A stretch of DNA of 64,000 nucleotides from an uncultured Granulosicoccaceae bacterium (GTDB taxonomy: Bacteria; Pseudomonadota; Gammaproteobacteria; Granulosicoccales; Granulosicoccaceae). The stretch covers positions 1 through 64,000 of the forward strand of contig CALLLW010000024.1 of assembly GCA_938007995.1 (NCBI GenBank), written 5' to 3'. A program made the translations under genes and the position numbers. This document shows positions 8,745-18,013 of the stretch, one piece after another. Position 1 is the stretch's first letter; the number at the start of each line of letters is the position of its first letter. Below the pieces are notes generated by a model. It searched no databases and had not been told where the DNA came from. It saw nothing but the letters and a program-made list of their open reading frames with translations.

Positions 8745-10499
8745 GTGGATAATCCGGTAACAGTTTCAGTACCTGATATAGGTGATTTCGATGATGTCGA
8801 GATTATCGAAGTACTGGTGCATGTGGGTGACAATGTCGCGATAGACGATTCACTTATCACTGTTGAAAGCGATAAAGCCAGCATGGAAATTCCGGCACCC
8901 AATGCCGGAGAAATCACAGAGATTCTGGTATCTGTCGGTGATCGCATCTCTAAAGGCACGCCGATTGTGGTGATGGCCACAGAGGCTGCCAGCGAATCAA
9001 CTTTCGCTGCAACTGAATCAACTCCCGCTGAAACCGAATCAGCCTCCAAAACCACAGCACCTGCTGCTGCTTCGAGCAACGGATCATCGGGCGACACGTA
9101 CGATGTTGTGGTAGTCGGTGCCGGCCCGGGTGGCTATACAGCCGCTTTTCGTGCCGCTGATCTCGGCTTATCTGTTTTATTGATCGAACGCTATCCGGAA
9201 CTGGGTGGTGTGTGTTTAAACGTCGGTTGCATACCATCCAAAGCCCTGCTCCACACGGCTCAGATCATAAATGAAACCCGTGAAATGGAAGATCACGGCA
9301 TCACATTTGGCGAACCACAGATCAATCTCGATAAACTGCGCGGCTTTAAAGAGAAGGTCATCGGGCAGTTGACTGGCGGACTTAAAGGTCTGGCTAAACA
9401 GCGCAAGGTAGATGTGCAAACCGGCATCGCAAACTTTGTATCACCTAATCAGCTGGGCATTGATAACAACGGATCAGTTAGCACCGTCAATTTTAACAAC
9501 GCCATCATTGCGGCAGGCTCATCAGTCGTCAAACTACCAGGCTTCCCTTATGACGATGATCGGCTTATCGACTCAACCGGCGCGCTTGAGTTACAGGACA
9601 TACCCGAGCGGCTATTGGTTGTTGGTGGTGGAATTATCGGCCTTGAAATGAGTTGCGTGTATCAGGCGCTCGGATCAAAAATTACCGTAGTAGAGTTATC
9701 CGATGGCTTGATGCCCGGTTGCGATCGCGATCTGGTAAGACCGTTTCAAAAGCGCGTTTCAAAACTGTTTGAAAACATCTACACCAGCACTAAAGTCTCC
9801 AAAATGGAGTCTGCTGCAAAAGGCATTAAGGTCACTTTTGAAGGTGACAAAGCACCTGAGACAGACACGTTTGATAAAGTACTGCTCGCAATCGGCAGAT
9901 CACCGAATGGCAAATCTGTCAGTGCTGAAAATGCCGGCGTAGAAGTGGATGAACGCGGCTTTATCAAAGTAGATAAACAACAGCGCACCAACGTCGATCA
10001 TATCTATGCGATTGGCGATATCGTCGGTCAGCCAATGCTTGCGCACAAAGCCACCCATGAAGGCAAAGTGGCAGCTGAAGTTATCTCCGGTAAAAAATCT
10101 TACTTTGATGCGAAAACAATTCCGTCAGTGGCCTATACCGATCCTGAGGTTGCATGGATGGGATTGACAGAAACAGAGGCAAAAAAACAGGGCATCGAAT
10201 ACGAGAAAGGTATCTTCCCGTGGGCTGCCAGCGGTCGGGCATTGTCTAATGCCAGAAGCGAAGGCATGACAAAGGTACTTCTTGATCCCACATCAAAACG
10301 TATTTTAGGCGCTGGCATGGTAGGCACCAACGCCGGCGAACTGATAGCAGAGGCAGTACTTGCGCTTGAGATGGGTGCAGATATTGAAGATATCGCGTTA
10401 ACCGTACACCCGCATCCGACGTTATCCGAAACGCTGAATTTCGCCTGCGAAGTGGCCGAAGGCACGTGCACCGATATCTACGCACCCAAAAGCAAATAA
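8745..10499 (+). CDS. lpdA: Dihydrolipoamide dehydrogenase with N-terminal lipoyl domain (E3)
   Basis: This E3 reoxidises dihydrolipoamide with FAD and NAD+. Residues 1-80 form a lipoyl domain (ESDKASMEIPA, Lys about 45), followed by an Ala/Ser/Thr/Glu linker. The flavoprotein starts near residue 118 with VVVGAGPGGYTAA. The redox disulfide is in GGVCLNVGCIPSKA (about residues 154-167), and the C-terminal catalytic HPHPTLSE is near residue 556. The start is GTG at 8745 behind CGCGGAGA. A lipoyl-E3 fusion is known in some beta- and gammaproteobacteria, and its place in this operon marks it as dedicated to pyruvate dehydrogenase. Confidence 0.94.
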   Translation: MDNPVTVSVPDIGDFDDVEIIEVLVHVGDNVAIDDSLITVESDKASMEIPAPNAGEITEILVSVGDRISKGTPIVVMATEAASESTFAATESTPAETESASKTTAPAAASSNGSSGDTYDVVVVGAGPGGYTAAFRAADLGLSVLLIERYPELGGVCLNVGCIPSKALLHTAQIINETREMEDHGITFGEPQINLDKLRGFKEKVIGQLTGGLKGLAKQRKVDVQTGIANFVSPNQLGIDNNGSVSTVNFNNAIIAAGSSVVKLPGFPYDDDRLIDSTGALELQDIPERLLVVGGGIIGLEMSCVYQALGSKITVVELSDGLMPGCDRDLVRPFQKRVSKLFENIYTSTKVSKMESAAKGIKVTFEGDKAPETDTFDKVLLAIGRSPNGKSVSAENAGVEVDERGFIKVDKQQRTNVDHIYAIGDIVGQPMLAHKATHEGKVAAEVISGKKSYFDAKTIPSVAYTDPEVAWMGLTETEAKKQGIEYEKGIFPWAASGRALSNARSEGMTKVLLDPTSKRILGAGMVGTNAGELIAEAVLALEMGADIEDIALTVHPHPTLSETLNFACEVAEGTCTDIYAPKSK

Positions 10500-10533
10500 A
10501 AAACTTAACTCCGTGGATGAGTAGTTTTTTTTA
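10497..10533 (+). terminator. Possible terminator after lpdA
   Basis: Just after the lpdA stop codon an A-rich left arm (around 10497-10511) can pair with GAGTAGT plus the T-run at 10519-10532, leaving a short loop and a run of eight T. The stem contains a bulge and is A/T-rich, so termination strength is uncertain. Confidence 0.5.
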
Positions 10534-10589
10534 AGTGCAATATGCCTGGCGACGATTTAAAACGTGCCAGTATCACTAAAATATGGGTC

Positions 10590-10637
10590 GTTAAAACCAT
10601 GGGGTGTTAAAACTATAGGTTGTTAAAACTCTGCATT
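10590..10637. repeat. Three degenerate 16-bp direct repeats
   Basis: GTTAAAAC begins at 10590, 10606 and 10622, an exact 16-bp period with degenerate second halves. The array abuts the broken 3' end of the porin remnant and may mark the deletion junction or a small iteron-like binding array. Confidence 0.65.
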
Positions 10638-11040
10638 GTAGGCTTGACTGCGTTGCTCCGTTAGATGCACCACCACCTTTTCCCAACGCAATTTTACCGA
10701 AGCTTCCTTAAAACCAGATGTCCTGATAATGATTATCCAGAAAATTTTCATTGCCTCCATCTGTCCAGCCCCCTCCGGCAGCGGAAAACGAAGGATTTGA
10801 TTGGAGCTGTACTTCATACCGAAATCCAGGCTTGGCACCACTTTCAAAATCCTGAGTACCGGTAAAACGAAACCTGGAACCGGACCATCCAATATCCTGA
10901 AATTGCAATTCACTACCTATAGCATCATCGGGTGCGACCACCATCCGACTGATCTGACCCGATAAGGTGAGGTCGACTGCCTCTGCAGGTCTAACAGCAA
11001 CCAAACTACCCAGTGGAGTACATAACAGTGCTTTTTTCAT
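10638..11040 (-). pseudogene. Porin remnant, 5' third only, with in-frame stop
   Basis: The frame starts at an ATG at 11040 with a good AGAAGGG ribosome site. It encodes a signal-like N-terminus (MKKALLCTPLGSLVAV...) and then the first strands of a Gram-negative general porin (VDLTLSGQISRMVVAPDD, GWSGSRFRFTGTQDFESG, FLDNHYQDIWF). A TAA at 10710-10708 interrupts it; TCA to TAA would be one base change. The porin reading continues beyond the stop as GSFGKIALGKGGGASNGATQ and is lost near 10640. The remaining two thirds of a normal porin of about 350-400 residues are absent. The signal cleavage region ends in RPAEA rather than the usual AFA. A dead gene is the best reading. Confidence 0.82.
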
Positions 11041-11292
11041 GGTAATTCCCTTCTTTGTGAACATCCTTGCCTAACACATCACAACACCCTGCCCAGCGAC
11101 AAACGGCTAAAGGAATTACAGCGTGACAATCTATGCCAACAGGTTCAGCATTCGAATTGGCAATGATTAAAATCACAATGGACCCATGCGATGAGTATAT
11201 TGCAGCTACAAGCAAGCAATTTTATGCTCTGCAACGTACACTGAACAACAAATACTTTACACACAAAATCGACCGCATAAGACCGAGCTAAC

Positions 11293-13578
11293 ATGACTGA
11301 CGAACTGCGCGACGCTGCACTGCATTATCATCGCTATCCAAAGCCTGGCAAGCTTGAGATAAGTGCGACCAAAAATATGCTGAACCAGCGTGACCTGGCG
11401 CTGGCATACTCGCCTGGTGTGGCAGCCGCTTGCGAGGCCATTGTTGAAGATGCAACGGAGGCCGCAAACCTGACTTCACGCGGCAATCTTGTGGGTGTCA
11501 TCACCAACGGAACTGCAGTGCTCGGGCTCGGTGCCATCGGCCCGCTGGCTTCAAAGCCAGTCATGGAAGGTAAAGCGGTGTTGTTTAAAAAATTTGCCGA
11601 TATCGATGTTTTTGATCTTGAGCTGGATACCACCGACGCAGAGCGTTTTATTGATGCAGTCTCTCTGATGGAGCCATGCTTCGGCGGTATCAACCTTGAG
11701 GATATCAAAGCACCGGAATGCTTCGAAATAGAACGCCGACTACGCGATAAAATGAACATTCCGGTTTTTCATGATGATCAGCACGGTACCGCGATAGTTG
11801 TTGCAGCAGGAATCATCAATGGCTTAAAAATCGCCGAAAAAGAGATCGAAAAAATAAAGTTGGTTTGCTCAGGTGCTGGTGCTGCCGCACTCGCCTGTCT
11901 TGACTTACTTGTTGCTCTTGGTATGCAACAGAACAACATCACAGTGATAGACATTGAAGGTGTGGTTTATAAAGGCCGCACTGTATTAATGGATGAATAC
12001 AAAAGCCGCTATGCAAGGGACACAGACGGACGCGTACTTGATGATGTTATTGATGACGCCGATATTTTTCTTGGCCTCTCGGCACCGGGCGTATTGAAAG
12101 CCGCAAGCGTTAAGCGCATGGCACCAACACCACTTATTTTCGCACTGGCAAATCCAGTACCGGAGATCATGCCTGATGAAGTTTATTCTGTAAGAGACGA
12201 TGCGATCATTGCAACCGGCCGCTCTGACTACCCTAATCAGGTAAACAACGTGCTCTGCTTTCCATTCCTGTTCAGGGGAGCACTTGATGTGGGCGCTACA
12301 CAAATAAACGATGCAATGAAAATCGCGTGTGTCGAAGCACTTGCAGAAATTGCCACCCGGGAAGTATCAGATGTTGTGGCCTCTGCCTACGGTGACAGCT
12401 CGTTTGGTTTTGGCCCGGAGTACCTGATACCCAAGCCTTTTGATCCACGGCTGATGACTACCATTCCGCTGCGTGTTGCAGAGGCTGCAATCAAAAGCGG
12501 CGTTGCAACACGTCCTATAGAAAATTTGCAGGAATACCAGAACAAGCTGAACGAATTTGTTTTTAAGTCCGGTCTGGTCATGAAACCGGTTTTCTCCAAG
12601 GCAATGTCTAACCGGCAGCGAGTTGTTTTTGCAGAAGGTGAATCACAGCGTGTGATCAATGCAATCCAGGTTATTGTCGATGACGGAATCTGTGAGCCTA
12701 TCTTGATTGGCAGACAGTCCGCTATTGTAGAAAACATAAAGAAGTTCCGGCTGCGTCTAAAGCCCGGTGTTGACTTTACTATCCTTGACCCTGGCCTCAA
12801 TCCGGATGAAGAAAAATACACCAAAGCCTACCTTGCGCTTATGGGTCGCAGTGGTGTAACGCCGGCCTATGCAAGATCGGTAGTCAGAACCCGCGCAACT
12901 GCCCTTGCCAGCCTGATGGTCAATATGGGCTCTGCCGACGCGATGATTTGCGGAACACAAGGCGCATATATCCGACACCTTAACTACGTAAGAGGAATCA
13001 TCGGTCTTGATGACGGAGTAACGGATTGCTCTGCGGTCATTCTGTTAATTTTGCAGAATGGCACATTCTTCCTGACCGATACCCATGTCACCGTCGATCC
13101 CACGGCGGAGCAGATTGCCGAGACGGCCATGCTCGCATCCAATGCCGTCAAACAGTTTGGCATGAGCCCTAAAGCTGCCCTGATTTCTCACTCCAATTTT
13201 GGCAGTCGTGACAACGACAGCAGCCGCAAAATGCGTCGCGCACGGGAGCTGATTAGAGAGCGCTATCCGGACTTACCGATCGAGGGAGAAATGCATGCAG
13301 ATGCCGCAGCATCAGAAACGATAAGAGATCGTATCTTTCCGGATGCCGCTTACCGGGGCGCTGCAAACCTGATGATCATGCCGGATCTCGATGCCGCCAA
13401 TATCGCTTACAACATGGTTAAGGTATTCGGTCATGGATTGCCGGTTGGTCCGATGCTGGTCGGATTAAAAAAGCCTGCGCACGTATTGACCGAGGCCGTC
13501 ACGGTACGCGGTATCGTTAACACTTGCGCGGTAGCTGCCGCGGAGGCCATCGACCAGAAAAAATCCTCTGACAGTTAG
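11293..13578 (+). CDS. maeB: NADP-dependent malic enzyme with phosphotransacetylase-like domain
   Basis: The 761-residue protein decarboxylates malate to pyruvate and makes NADPH. The malic domain contains the divalent-metal and substrate region [16 protein letters not shown] (about residue 157) and a Rossmann motif [16 protein letters not shown] near residue 195. From about residue 430 a phosphotransacetylase-like regulatory domain follows ([17 protein letters not shown]). Length and two-domain layout match MaeB. It lies downstream of the pyruvate dehydrogenase genes but is separated by the porin remnant, so it has its own promoter. The start ATG at 11293 has only a weak ribosome site. Confidence 0.95.
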   Translation: MTDELRDAALHYHRYPKPGKLEISATKNMLNQRDLALAYSPGVAAACEAIVEDATEAANLTSRGNLVGVITNGTAVLGLGAIGPLASKPVMEGKAVLFKKFADIDVFDLELDTTDAERFIDAVSLMEPCFGGINLEDIKAPECFEIERRLRDKMNIPVFHDDQHGTAIVVAAGIINGLKIAEKEIEKIKLVCSGAGAAALACLDLLVALGMQQNNITVIDIEGVVYKGRTVLMDEYKSRYARDTDGRVLDDVIDDADIFLGLSAPGVLKAASVKRMAPTPLIFALANPVPEIMPDEVYSVRDDAIIATGRSDYPNQVNNVLCFPFLFRGALDVGATQINDAMKIACVEALAEIATREVSDVVASAYGDSSFGFGPEYLIPKPFDPRLMTTIPLRVAEAAIKSGVATRPIENLQEYQNKLNEFVFKSGLVMKPVFSKAMSNRQRVVFAEGESQRVINAIQVIVDDGICEPILIGRQSAIVENIKKFRLRLKPGVDFTILDPGLNPDEEKYTKAYLALMGRSGVTPAYARSVVRTRATALASLMVNMGSADAMICGTQGAYIRHLNYVRGIIGLDDGVTDCSAVILLILQNGTFFLTDTHVTVDPTAEQIAETAMLASNAVKQFGMSPKAALISHSNFGSRDNDSSRKMRRARELIRERYPDLPIEGEMHADAAASETIRDRIFPDAAYRGAANLMIMPDLDAANIAYNMVKVFGHGLPVGPMLVGLKKPAHVLTEAVTVRGIVNTCAVAAAEAIDQKKSSDS

Positions 13579-13817
13579 CCCGGTAAAGCACTTTTAGGTC
13601 GTTAGCGCGATGCATGTAGCGGAATAGTTTAGAGCAGGTCGCGATCCAGATAATCGTAGTCGCGCGACAGTCATGGGTTTTTTGCAACTGGGCCTACTCT
13701 TGCGAGGCTGACGTTGACCACTGGAAAATTCCTGCCAGTTGCCGTTAGCGGAACTACAATCAGAGCATGAGTGTCCATTTGCTATGGGCCAAACTGCCTC
13801 CCCCGGAGAGTTGATAG

Positions 13818-14522
13818 ATGTCCGAAGATGATTATGACGACGAAGAAGAGATTATTCTCTCAGAGCTCAGTGACGACGAACTTGTCGAGCAAATGCATGA
13901 TGATCTCTACAATGGTCTGCGCGAAGAGATTGTAGAAGGCACAGAGATACTGCTGGAGCGTAAATGGGGACCGGACAAGGTCCTGAATAACGCGCTGGTA
14001 GAGGGCATGAGGATTGTCGGCATAGATTTTCGCGATGGCATTCTGTTCGTACCGGAAGTTCTAATGGCGGCTAACGCCATGAAAGGTGGCATGGAAATCC
14101 TCCGGCCGCTACTTGCTGAAACCGGTGCTGAAACCATTGGCAAGATGGTCATCGGTACGGTCAAAGGCGACATCCACGATATTGGTAAAAACCTCGTCTC
14201 TATGATGATGGAAGGCGCCGGTTTCGAAGTTATTGATCTCGGTATCAATAACCCGGTTGAAGACTATCTGGCAGCGCTGGAAGAACACAAGCCGGATATC
14301 CTTGGTATGTCAGCCCTGCTAACCACCACCATGCCTTACATGAAGGTGGTTATAGATACACTCAAAGAAAACGGTGTCCGTGACGACTACATCGTACTGG
14401 TGGGCGGCGCGCCTCTGAATGATGAATTCGGTGAAGCTATTGGTGCCGACGCCTACTGCCGCGATGCTGCAGTAGCCGTTGAAACTGCTTCAAAGCTCAT
14501 CGCTGAACGTCGCGCCAGCTGA
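13818..14522 (+). CDS. Corrinoid (B12-binding) protein of a methyltransferase system
   Basis: This 234-residue methyl carrier accepts a methyl group on cobalamin from a substrate methyltransferase and gives it to a THF methyltransferase. A helical cap domain comes first. The Rossmann B12 domain carries the lower-ligand motif GDIHDIGKN (His about residue 120), then SALLTTTM and the GGAPL loop. It resembles MtgC/MtbC/MttC-type carriers. The first 11 residues are SEDDYDDEEE-like and extremely acidic, an extension beyond the normal cap domain. It is the first gene of a seven-gene plus-strand cluster, starting at ATG 13818 behind CCGGAGAG. No cobalamin riboswitch was recognised in the 239 bases upstream. 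Confidence 0.92.
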   Translation: MSEDDYDDEEEIILSELSDDELVEQMHDDLYNGLREEIVEGTEILLERKWGPDKVLNNALVEGMRIVGIDFRDGILFVPEVLMAANAMKGGMEILRPLLAETGAETIGKMVIGTVKGDIHDIGKNLVSMMMEGAGFEVIDLGINNPVEDYLAALEEHKPDILGMSALLTTTMPYMKVVIDTLKENGVRDDYIVLVGGAPLNDEFGEAIGADAYCRDAAVAVETASKLIAERRAS

Positions 14523-14529
14523 CGATCTG

Positions 14530-15147
14530 ATGCCACAACCTGCACTGGTAATTGCCTGCGGGGCACTGGCTAGGGAAATCACCACACTGATTGATATCAA
14601 TCAGTGGTCACAATTGCGGGTACAGTGCATACCCGCAAAGATTCACAACACCCCTGAACAGATACCGGATGCAGTCCGGGCGCTTATCCACAAAGCACGT
14701 CCGCAGTATTCACAGATTTTTATCGCATTTGCAGACTGCGGCACTGGCGGGCAACTCGACACGCTAATTGAACAGGAAGGTGTTACGCGGTTACCCGGTG
14801 CACATTGCTACGAATTTTTTGCCGGAAGCGAAGTATTCAAAAATTTATCAGAAGACGAGCTCGGCACGTTTTATCTGACAGATTTTCTGGCAAGACACTT
14901 CAACCGCATCATCATTCAGGAACTCGGTATCGCCAAACACCCCGAGTTACGCGACATGTACTTCGGCAATTACAAAAAACTTATTTACCTGGCGCAGACA
15001 GACAACCTTGAACTGACACAAATGGCGCAGGATGCAGCGATGCAACTCAACCTTGATTATGAGTACAGGCGCACTGACTATGGCGATCTGCAAACAGGTC
15101 TTAAACAGTTCAACGAAAGCGTCATTCGGTGGCAACGAGACGAGTAA
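14530..15147 (+). CDS. DUF1638 protein in corrinoid methyltransferase operon
   Basis: The product, about 205 residues, is recognised as the DUF1638 family, which is repeatedly seen beside corrinoid methyltransferase genes but has no established reaction. Visible conserved stretches are LVIACGALAREI at the N-terminus, FADCGTGGQLD in the middle and HCYEFFAG. The two Cys residues in these glycine-rich stretches could bind metal or an activated intermediate; that is inference. The ATG at 14530 is preferred over an upstream in-frame TTG at 14479 because it begins exactly at the family's MPQPALVIACGAL and does not overlap the previous gene. The stop overlaps the next start by one base, indicating translational coupling. 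Confidence 0.8.
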   Translation: MPQPALVIACGALAREITTLIDINQWSQLRVQCIPAKIHNTPEQIPDAVRALIHKARPQYSQIFIAFADCGTGGQLDTLIEQEGVTRLPGAHCYEFFAGSEVFKNLSEDELGTFYLTDFLARHFNRIIIQELGIAKHPELRDMYFGNYKKLIYLAQTDNLELTQMAQDAAMQLNLDYEYRRTDYGDLQTGLKQFNESVIRWQRDE

Positions 15148-15458
15148 TGGCAAAACTAACCACCATCTATTGGCGTGATATTCCGGCACAGGTAACCGCC
15201 AAGGCCGGCCGCAAAACTGCAAAAATTCAGTTGTCGGATCGCTTTCAGGAAGCAATCGATATGGCTGCAATGCGCGCCGGCAAAGGCAGTACTGACGAAT
15301 ACCTTGAAGACTGGCGGCGCGAGCAAAAGAATTGCTCTGACAATCTTGATGCCGAAGTCAAACAGGCGGCGGCAGCTATTGAAGAGGCAATAGACACGCA
15401 AGCGTTGCAGGCACTGGTAAAAAATAAAGGTCTCGCCAGTCCGCAGGACGCGGAGTAG
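15147..15458 (+). CDS. Small 'virulence factor' family protein of unknown role
   Basis: This 103-residue protein starts MAKLTTIYWRDIPAQV and contains KIQLSDRFQEAIDMAAMRAG. That matches a small family often labelled 'virulence factor' in databases, a name with no functional support here. It has no signal peptide, no membrane segment and no cysteine cluster. Its position between the DUF1638 gene (stop/start overlap TAATG at 15145-15149) and the MTHFR-C gene ties it to one-carbon transfer. A role as an assembly or regulatory factor for the methyltransferase complex is possible but unproven. Confidence 0.72.
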   Translation: MAKLTTIYWRDIPAQVTAKAGRKTAKIQLSDRFQEAIDMAAMRAGKGSTDEYLEDWRREQKNCSDNLDAEVKQAAAAIEEAIDTQALQALVKNKGLASPQDAE

Positions 15459-15463
15459 AACCT

Positions 15464-15922
15464 TTGTACAAAGCCAGGCTGTGGTCAGTTAAGCAATCGC
15501 GTTTACTTGAAGCGTTTTACAACCGCTTTGAGCTAGTTATTGTAAGACTTCACCCGCTGTGGAATCTCATCGGCTACCAGCGACTTGAAAAACCGTTTGC
15601 AGTGACTGAAAAAGTCGTCAAAGGCTTTATGTTTGATTGCCAGATGTGCGGCCAGTGTGCGTTGAGCTCAACCGGCATGTCCTGCCCGATGAATTGCCCG
15701 AAAACCCTGCGTAACGGTCCCTGTGGTGGCGTAAGAAGCAATGGTAACTGCGAAATAAAACCCGACATGGCTTGTGTATGGGTGAAAGCCTGGGAAGGCA
15801 GCGCTCGAATGAAGGCGGACAATGTTCACGTTGTGCAGTTCGCCGTAGATCAACAGCTTAAAGGCCGGTCTTCATGGCTTGCGGTGGCTCGTGAGAAAAA
15901 CAATACGGCAGGAAACGGCTAA
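15464..15922 (+). CDS. Cys-rich MTHFR C-terminal domain protein (MetV-like)
   Basis: The 152-residue protein is recognised as the free-standing 'methylenetetrahydrofolate reductase C-terminal' family. Eight cysteines fall between residues 59 and 104 (59, 62, 65, 74, 78, 87, 96, 104), in DCQMCGQC, SCPMNCPK, GPCGG and later positions. This suggests iron-sulfur or zinc sites that could feed electrons to, or take them from, the MetF-like flavoprotein encoded immediately downstream (stop and start overlap, TAATG). In acetogens a MetV/MetF pair forms such a two-subunit reductase. The start is taken as TTG 15464, five bases after the previous stop, with GGAG at 15451-15454 upstream. Confidence 0.82.
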   Translation: MYKARLWSVKQSRLLEAFYNRFELVIVRLHPLWNLIGYQRLEKPFAVTEKVVKGFMFDCQMCGQCALSSTGMSCPMNCPKTLRNGPCGGVRSNGNCEIKPDMACVWVKAWEGSARMKADNVHVVQFAVDQQLKGRSSWLAVAREKNNTAGNG

Positions 15923-16914
15923 TGGAACAGCGCAATGTTGATCTGTCGCCTGCGGAGTTATTGCCGATTCTGCCGGGCCACAGTTCTCCGGGCCGGTTTG
16001 AACGTGTCTTGCGCGCCGGTAAGTTTGCCGTAACCACCGAGCTGGCGCCGCCGGACTCTGCTGACCCCTCTCAGGTTTATGAACGCGCCAGTGTGTTTGA
16101 AGGCTATGTTGATGCAATCAATGCAACAGATGGCAGCGGCGCGCATTGTCATATGTCGAGCGTTGCCGTCTGCGGGTTGCTGACCAGAGCCGGCTATTCA
16201 CCGATCATGCAGATCTCCTGCAGAGACAAAAACCGTATTGCCATACAGGGTGATATTCTCGGTGCCTCTGCCATGGGTGTGGCAAACATACTTTGCTTAA
16301 CCGGTGACGGTGTAGAGTCAGGTGATCATCCACAGGCCAAATCTGTTTTTGATCTTGATTGTATGTCTCTGTTGCAGATTGGTCGCAAAATGCGAGACGA
16401 ATCGAAGTTTGAAAGCGGTCGTAAGCTAGACCATGCACCGTCTGTATTTTTAGGTGCGGCGGCTAACCCGTTTGCACCACCCTACGAGTTTCGTGCAGAC
16501 CGTTTAGCCAAAAAAGTTGCAGCCGGGGCGCAGTTTATACAAACCCAGTACTGCTACGACATTGACCTGCTAAAAAGCTATATGCAGCGCGTACGTGATC
16601 TCGGGCTTGATGAAAAAGTGTTTATTCTGGTGGGAGTCGGACCGCTGGCTTCGGCAAAAACCGCAGAGTGGATACGCAAAAACGTACCGGGTGTACATAT
16701 TCCCGATGCCGTTATAAAACGCCTTGCGGGTGCTACTGACCAAAAGGCAGAAGGCGTGCAGCTGTGTATCGATATGATCCAGCAGGCAAGTGAAATTGCC
16801 GGTGTCTCAGGTTGTCATATTATGGCTTATAGACAGGAGCATGCAGTGCCGGAGATTGTCGAGCGCTCCGGCATACTGTCGCGCCGCAACAGTCGTCAGC
16901 CGCCTGTAAACTGA
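15922..16914 (+). CDS. 5,10-methylenetetrahydrofolate reductase (MetF-like)
   Basis: The 330-residue TIM-barrel flavoprotein interconverts methyl-THF and methylene-THF. Typical family stretches are FAVTTELAPPDSAD near residue 35 (Glu of the catalytic strand), NATDG, ISCRDKNRIAIQGDILGA, NILCLTGDG and FIQTQYCYD. It is a divergent MetF and not the usual methionine-pathway enzyme. Its operon partner is the Cys-rich MTHFR-C protein. In this cluster the likely physiological direction is oxidation of methyl-THF produced by demethylation, feeding methylene-THF to serine or purine metabolism. Direction cannot be proven from sequence. Confidence 0.88.
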   Translation: MEQRNVDLSPAELLPILPGHSSPGRFERVLRAGKFAVTTELAPPDSADPSQVYERASVFEGYVDAINATDGSGAHCHMSSVAVCGLLTRAGYSPIMQISCRDKNRIAIQGDILGASAMGVANILCLTGDGVESGDHPQAKSVFDLDCMSLLQIGRKMRDESKFESGRKLDHAPSVFLGAAANPFAPPYEFRADRLAKKVAAGAQFIQTQYCYDIDLLKSYMQRVRDLGLDEKVFILVGVGPLASAKTAEWIRKNVPGVHIPDAVIKRLAGATDQKAEGVQLCIDMIQQASEIAGVSGCHIMAYRQEHAVPEIVERSGILSRRNSRQPPVN

Positions 16915-17011
16915 TTCCAGCTGCCGAACTACGTTACATTCTCTTTTCCGAACTGTTTTCTAACGCGCTGGCAAGCGTGCGACAACAGAGTTTTTATCCA
17001 GAGATATTGTT

Positions 17012-17917
17012 ATGACTGAAACCGTAATCGGCTCAGAGAAACGCGATCATATTATCGGCTTTGATAAACCGTTTACCATCATTGGTGAACGTATCAACCC
17101 GACTGGCCGCAAGCTACTTGCCGAAGAAATGAAAAACGGCGACTTCAGTCGAGTGGAAGCTGATGCGATTGCACAAATCGAGGCTGGTGCGCACATGCTC
17201 GATATCAATGCCGGCATTCCTCTGGCCGACGAACCGGCGTTACTGGCACAGGCAATAGAACTGGTGCAGTCACTCAGTGACATTCCCATTTGCATTGATT
17301 CTTCAATTGTAGATGCACTGGAACGTGGCCTGCAGGTATATAAAGGCCGTGCACTGGTTAACTCGGTGACCGGTGAAATGGAACAACTCGAGCGGGTGAT
17401 GCCACTGGTGAAGAAATACGACGCCGCTGTGGTTGCGATCTCTAACGATGAGACAGGTATCTCGGAAGACCCGGCGGTGCGATTTGCCGTTGCGAAAAAA
17501 ATTGTTGAGCACGCGGCTGACTACGGCATCAAAGCCTGTGATGTTGTGATCGATCCACTGGTCATGCCGATCGGTGCAATGGGTCAGGCAGGGCGGCAGG
17601 TGTTTGCCATTGTTGATCGTATTCAACGTGAACTAAAGTGCAACACTACCTGCGGTGCCTCTAACATCAGTTTTGGGTTGCCGAATCGCGATGGCGTTAA
17701 CGGTGCATTCCTGTCGATGGCTATCTCACACGGAATGACTTCTGCAATAACAAACCCGATCCACAAAGAAGTTATGGAATCGGTCATGGCAGCGGATGTT
17801 CTGATGGGTCATGACCCTGATTGTCTGAACTGGATAGGTAAATACCGCGAGCCACCCAAAGACGGTGAAAGTCGCGGTAGGCGTGTTTCAAAACGCAGGC
17901 GGCCACCAAAGCAGTAA
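17012..17917 (+). CDS. Methyl-THF:corrinoid methyltransferase (DHPS-like, MtgA-like)
   Basis: The 301-residue pterin-binding TIM barrel is related to MtgA, AcsE and the MetH folate domain. Key stretches are FTIIGERINPTGRK at residues 21-34, HMLDINAG, PICIDSS, LVNSVTGE, VAISND, DVVIDPLVMP and a long NTTCGASNISFGLPNR. These are the pterin-site motifs of methyltransferases rather than of dihydropteroate synthase. It should transfer the methyl group from the methylated corrinoid protein to THF. The C-terminus is a basic tail (RGRRVSKRRRPPKQ) outside the barrel. There is a 97-base gap before it and 96 bases after it, so the cluster may have internal promoters. Confidence 0.9.
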   Translation: MTETVIGSEKRDHIIGFDKPFTIIGERINPTGRKLLAEEMKNGDFSRVEADAIAQIEAGAHMLDINAGIPLADEPALLAQAIELVQSLSDIPICIDSSIVDALERGLQVYKGRALVNSVTGEMEQLERVMPLVKKYDAAVVAISNDETGISEDPAVRFAVAKKIVEHAADYGIKACDVVIDPLVMPIGAMGQAGRQVFAIVDRIQRELKCNTTCGASNISFGLPNRDGVNGAFLSMAISHGMTSAITNPIHKEVMESVMAADVLMGHDPDCLNWIGKYREPPKDGESRGRRVSKRRRPPKQ

Positions 17918-17971
17918 CGCCTGGCTTTATTTAGTTCTGCCCTTAATTTGGTTCTGAAAGCAGGAACCGTA

Positions 17972-17999
17972 GCGTGAAAGTAATTGTCGATTTTCACGC
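17972..17999 (+). promoter_or_regulatory. Inverted repeat ahead of the corrinoid activase gene
   Basis: GCGTGAAA at 17972-17979 and TTTCACGC at 17992-17999 are exact inverted copies separated by 12 bases. They end next to the GGAG ribosome site (18001-18004) of the activase gene. A second dyad, GGTTC / GAACC, lies at about 17950-17968. Either a regulator operator or a translation-controlling hairpin is possible. Confidence 0.5.
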
Positions 18000-18013
18000 A
18001 GGAGCACCATGTA

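Noticed and set aside
10708-10710. Programmed stop readthrough in the porin
   Set aside because: The stop is TAA, two thirds of the porin are missing downstream, and the signal region is degraded, so decay is simpler.
10623-10913. 96-codon minus-strand frame as a gene
   Set aside because: It is an alternative frame of the porin remnant with no recognisable protein content.
13579-13817. Cobalamin riboswitch upstream of the corrinoid gene
   Set aside because: No convincing B12 box or long-range pairing pattern was found; only a vague GCCAGTTGCC-like string.
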